DNA from: an uncultured Elusimicrobiales bacterium
Lineage (GTDB): Bacteria > Elusimicrobiota > Elusimicrobia > Elusimicrobiales > Elusimicrobiaceae
Direction: 5' to 3'
Length of the DNA: 44,061 nucleotides
NCBI GenBank assembly: GCA_944325225.1
Contig: CALUZQ010000013.1
Coordinates: 1 to 44,061, forward strand
The stretch's first letter is position 1, and each line of letters starts with the position of its first letter. The notes under the pieces are model-generated. The model worked only from the letters and a program-made list of their open reading frames with translations, searched no databases and was not told the DNA's origin. Both the position numbers and the translations under genes were made by a program. Positions 41,546-44,061 of the stretch are shown piece by piece.

Positions 41546-42313
41546 ATGAATATAAAAAGAATGTTTATAGCGTTGGCGGCGTTACTGTTAAGTGCCTCCG
41601 GCGTCTATGCGCGCAATATCTGGGACGATTTCGGCGCCAATGTTACCCGGGACAATGTCCGCGCGTTTACCAAAGATTTAGGCGGTTTGATTGGATCGGG
41701 CACTTATACGACGGGCCGCATTTTGGGGTGGGGCGGTTTTCAGATAGGGCCCCGCGCCAGCATGGTGTTTCGTATGAGCCAAGGCAACGGCGCCGATTAC
41801 GCCACCCAACAGCATACTGCACTGGGCGACCGTGATGAAGTGGGCGAAGTGTTTTATCCCTGGCTGCAGGCCGATATTGGTATGCCATTTCGCATTGACG
41901 GTTTTATTCGGGCCAGCAGCTATCAGGGCTTGACGATTGCCGGCGGCGGATTGCGCTGGGGGATTACGCGTCCCAGCGAGATATTGGGTTCTTTTCAACC
42001 GATGTTGGTGCTGTCTGCCCACAGCGCCAGTGCGCGGGACTTTTCGGCCACGCATTATAATGCCAGCTTGGTGTTATCTATGAAATTTAAGTACTTTGTG
42101 CCTTATATTGGCGGCGGGGTGGATTATACCACGCTGAATATCAACCAAGCGCAGTTAGATTCTTCTTTAGAAGGGGAAAGCGAATATGCCGCCACCGCCC
42201 GTGCGACGGCCGGATTTAACTTTAAACTTCCCTCGTATATGGATTTAAGTTTAGCGGCCAATTATGCGTATTATGGGCTGGGGGCGGAAGCATCGCTGAC
42301 TTTGCGCTTCTAA
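41546..42313 (+). CDS. Predicted outer-membrane beta-barrel protein
   Basis: 255 residues from the ATG at 41546, with signal peptide MNIKRMFIALAALLLSASGVYA. Alternating hydrophobic strands (YMDLSLAANYAYYGLGAEASL) and a C-terminal Phe (TLRF), the usual sorting mark of BAM-assembled barrels. No channel or porin family recognised. Last gene of the operon. Confidence 0.7.
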   Translation: MNIKRMFIALAALLLSASGVYARNIWDDFGANVTRDNVRAFTKDLGGLIGSGTYTTGRILGWGGFQIGPRASMVFRMSQGNGADYATQQHTALGDRDEVGEVFYPWLQADIGMPFRIDGFIRASSYQGLTIAGGGLRWGITRPSEILGSFQPMLVLSAHSASARDFSATHYNASLVLSMKFKYFVPYIGGGVDYTTLNINQAQLDSSLEGESEYAATARATAGFNFKLPSYMDLSLAANYAYYGLGAEASLTLRF

Positions 42314-42329
42314 GCAACCTTTTGCGATA

Positions 42330-42369
42330 AAGAACGGGCCGAAGCACAACAATCCTTCGGCCCGTTCCG
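42330..42369. terminator. Convergent terminator between the barrel protein and DJ-1-like gene
   Basis: Perfect 13-bp arms GAACGGGCCGAAG and CTTCGGCCCGTTC; T-rich on the - side. Confidence 0.75.
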
Positions 42370-42400
42370 TTGGTGGAAATTTTCTCTAGTGTAAGGGCGG

Positions 42401-42946
42401 TTAATTCCCTTTATAATAGATTTCTTTTTTGGTTTTATCGGCCACCTCTTTGCCGGCGGCGTCTTCCAACACCAGAAAAGCAAAATCAATCGTGGCCGCG
42501 GCGGATTTGCCGCTGATGATAGGGCCGTCTTTAACAGCGTAATCTTCTTTATAGTGGCCGCCAAAGTCCTCATTCATGGCGGTAAAGCAGGTGTAGTTGC
42601 GGCCTTTTAAATAACCGGCGTGCCCCAAGATGGTCGGTCCGGCGCAGATGGCGGCGACGGTTTTGCCGGCGTCCATAAACTGTTTAATCAGTGCTTGTAC
42701 GGCCGGGCTGGATTCCAGCGCTTTATACTGTGGGCCGCCGGGGATAACAAGTAGGTCGTATTGAGCGGCGTCCAGCTTGGAAAACGGCAGCAGTTGCGTG
42801 CAGGTAAGCCCAAAGCGGCCGGTGGCGTTTTTGTCCAACAGCGAATAAATATCTACCGTTACGCCGCCGCGGCGCAAAATGGCGTAGGTGCCAATGGCTT
42901 CAATTTCTTCAAAACCGTCTGTAACAAGCATACATACTTTTTTCAT
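42401..42946 (-). CDS. DJ-1/PfpI family protein
   Basis: 181 residues. Starts KKVCMLVTDGFEEIEAIGTYAILRRGGVTVDIYS and carries the nucleophile elbow AAICAGPTILGHAGYLKGRNYTCF, with Cys in AICAGP. DJ-1/YajL family members act as chaperone-like, glyoxalase or deglycase proteins; exact activity unknown. One-base overlap (TAATG) with the upstream C_GCAxxG_C_C gene shows coupling. Confidence 0.9.
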   Translation of the reverse strand: MKKVCMLVTDGFEEIEAIGTYAILRRGGVTVDIYSLLDKNATGRFGLTCTQLLPFSKLDAAQYDLLVIPGGPQYKALESSPAVQALIKQFMDAGKTVAAICAGPTILGHAGYLKGRNYTCFTAMNEDFGGHYKEDYAVKDGPIISGKSAAATIDFAFLVLEDAAGKEVADKTKKEIYYKGN

Positions 42947-43401
42947 TATTCTTCCTCCGGGTGTCTGGGTTCATACGGCTCAAATTGGCCGGGAAATAAA
43001 AAATCTTCTACAATGCGTGCACAGTCGGCCACGCAGCCGCGGCAGGAGCGGATCCGGTCGGTTTTGCCGTCAGTGCCGCGCAAGAGCGCACAGCAGGAGG
43101 TTTTGTTCCACTCTTCAAATTGTTTGGTCATTTTCTGGCCCAATTCAAAAGTGGAAAATTTAGAGCCGGGGGCTTCCAAATTGCCATCGCTGTTTTTCAG
43201 CCCGGCCAGCATCATCATCGCACAGATAGATCCGCAAGTTTCGTAGCGTTTGGCGATACCCAGCCCATATGCTTCCACCGCGCGGAAAGCGGTTTTTTCG
43301 TCCATACCCAATAGGTCGCAGTAGGTGCAGGCGACGGCTTGGGCGCAATTATAACCCTGTTTGTGTTTATTTTTTGCTTCTTTTACGCGTGATTTTTTCA
43401 T
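42946..43401 (-). CDS. C_GCAxxG_C_C family (redox-type) protein
   Basis: 151 residues. HKQGYNCAQAVACTYCDLLGMD, ETCGSICAMMMLAG, TSCCALLRG and the Cys-rich end RSCRGCVADCARIVEDFL fit the small Cys-rich C_GCAxxG_C_C family, thought to bind metal or take part in redox chemistry. No signal peptide. Forms a two-gene operon with the DJ-1-like protein; together this suggests a stress or thiol-redox role (inference). Confidence 0.82.
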   Translation of the reverse strand: MKKSRVKEAKNKHKQGYNCAQAVACTYCDLLGMDEKTAFRAVEAYGLGIAKRYETCGSICAMMMLAGLKNSDGNLEAPGSKFSTFELGQKMTKQFEEWNKTSCCALLRGTDGKTDRIRSCRGCVADCARIVEDFLFPGQFEPYEPRHPEEE

Positions 43402-43409
43402 AGTTGTAA

Positions 43410-43435
43410 AAACTCCGCGCGGGGGCGGAGTTTTA
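43410..43435. terminator. Intrinsic terminator between metK and the redox operon
   Basis: Arms AAAACTCCGC and GCGGAGTTTT around GCGGG. On the - strand it follows the metK stop. Confidence 0.8.
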
Positions 43436-43437
43436 AA

Positions 43438-44061
43438 TTATTTGGCGGCTTTTTGGAGCGCGCTTACCTTGTCGGTCGCTTCCCAAGGGAATCCCTTGCG
43501 GCCGAAATGGCCAAACGAAGCGGTGGCAAGATAAATGGGATTTCTGAGTTTAAAATACTCAATAATTCCCCGCGGCGTAAGCGGGAAAATCTTTTGTGCA
43601 ATTTGTGCGAGTTTTTCGTCGGGCAATATACCGGTTCCGTCGGTATCTACATAGAAGCCGACCGGTTCTTCCCGCCCGATGGCATAGGCAATTTGTACGG
43701 TGCATTCTTTAGCCAGTTTGGCGGCTACGATGTTTTTGGCAATATAACGCGCCATATAGGCGGCGGAACGGTCCACTTTGGTCGGATCTTTGCCGGAGAA
43801 AGCGCCCCCGCCGTGCGGGCAGCGGCCGCCGTAGGTGTCCACAATAATTTTGCGGCCGGTGAGCCCCGTGTCGGACTGCGGCCCGCCAATTACAAATTTA
43901 CCCGTCGGGTTGATGTAGATTTTGGTGTCTTTATCAATCCATTTTTTAACGGCGGGAATAATGGCCGCGGCTTCAATTTCCTTTTTGGATTTTTCGGTAA
44001 TTTTATTGCCGGTTCGGTCCAAAATTTCTTCGGTATGCTGGGTGGAAAATACAATCGTGGC
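43438..44061 (-). CDS. metK: S-adenosylmethionine synthetase, C-terminal part (cut by window edge)
   Basis: The frame is open to the last base ([20 protein letters not shown]), so the N-terminal part lies beyond the window. Visible signatures: [60 protein letters not shown] and the C-terminal [20 protein letters not shown]. MetK makes S-adenosylmethionine from methionine and ATP. Confidence 0.96.
   Translation of the reverse strand, partial: ATIVFSTQHTEEILDRTGNKITEKSKKEIEAAAIIPAVKKWIDKDTKIYINPTGKFVIGGPQSDTGLTGRKIIVDTYGGRCPHGGGAFSGKDPTKVDRSAAYMARYIAKNIVAAKLAKECTVQIAYAIGREEPVGFYVDTDGTGILPDEKLAQIAQKIFPLTPRGIIEYFKLRNPIYLATASFGHFGRKGFPWEATDKVSALQKAAK

Overview
The window looks like part of a Gram-negative, probably anaerobic and gut-associated bacterium. 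My best guess is the phylum Elusimicrobiota. This is inferred from the gene content (a long type IV pilus/pseudopilin locus, Cys-rich pilins, secretin, PBP4, outer-membrane barrel, intermediate G+C) and not from a marker gene. No rRNA, tRNA, CRISPR array, transposase or integrase was seen.

Region 1 (1-15.5 kb) is one long + strand envelope locus. A partial TPR protein is followed by a strong promoter and an OmpA-like protein. Then come a fused PilM-PilN (GspL-like) protein, PilO, PilP, the secretin PilQ, the ATPase PilB/GspE, the platform protein PilC/GspF, six pilin-like proteins in an order resembling GspG/H-I-J-K, and a secreted HExxH peptidase. Together these form a type IV pilus or type II secretion-like machine. 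No retraction ATPase or prepilin peptidase lies in the window.

Region 2 (15.5-19.8 kb, - strand) carries glutamine synthetase, two tandem secreted zinc-ribbon-repeat paralogues and a small secreted protein split by an in-frame TAG. The last three share a composite upstream element of about 50 nt.

Region 3 (19.8-29 kb) holds ClpP (with Asn at the catalytic Asp position), a Cys-rich pilin with thrombospondin-like modules, an MFS exporter/DUF4321/Maf/TrxB operon, a flavin reductase-like protein, a VanX-type dipeptidase divergent from Era, and a second Cys-rich secreted protein. The pilin and this secreted protein are each preceded by the same repeat of about 115 bp. The repeat contains a TTGACT box, a T12 tract filling most of a 16-bp spacer, and a -10-like box. 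This suggests two surface proteins under slippage-sensitive promoters. It is the most interesting candidate system in the window.

Region 4 (29-37.9 kb) has an MsbA-like ABC exporter, a candidate ncRNA of about 410 nt with its own promoter and terminator, an XRE/S24-like regulator with a divergent promoter, a 31-residue hydrophobic peptide, a YfcC/DcuC carrier, PBP4 and a membrane protein of unknown function.

Region 5 (37.9-44 kb) has tandem M24 aminopeptidases, EF-P (Gln at the usual modified Lys), a secreted protein, DUF192, an outer-membrane barrel, a DJ-1/PfpI protein, a C_GCAxxG_C_C protein and the 3' part of metK. Several genes (clpP, MFS, era, vanX, yfcC and others) have a -10-like box directly before the start codon and no Shine-Dalgarno sequence, suggesting leaderless or very short-leader mRNAs.
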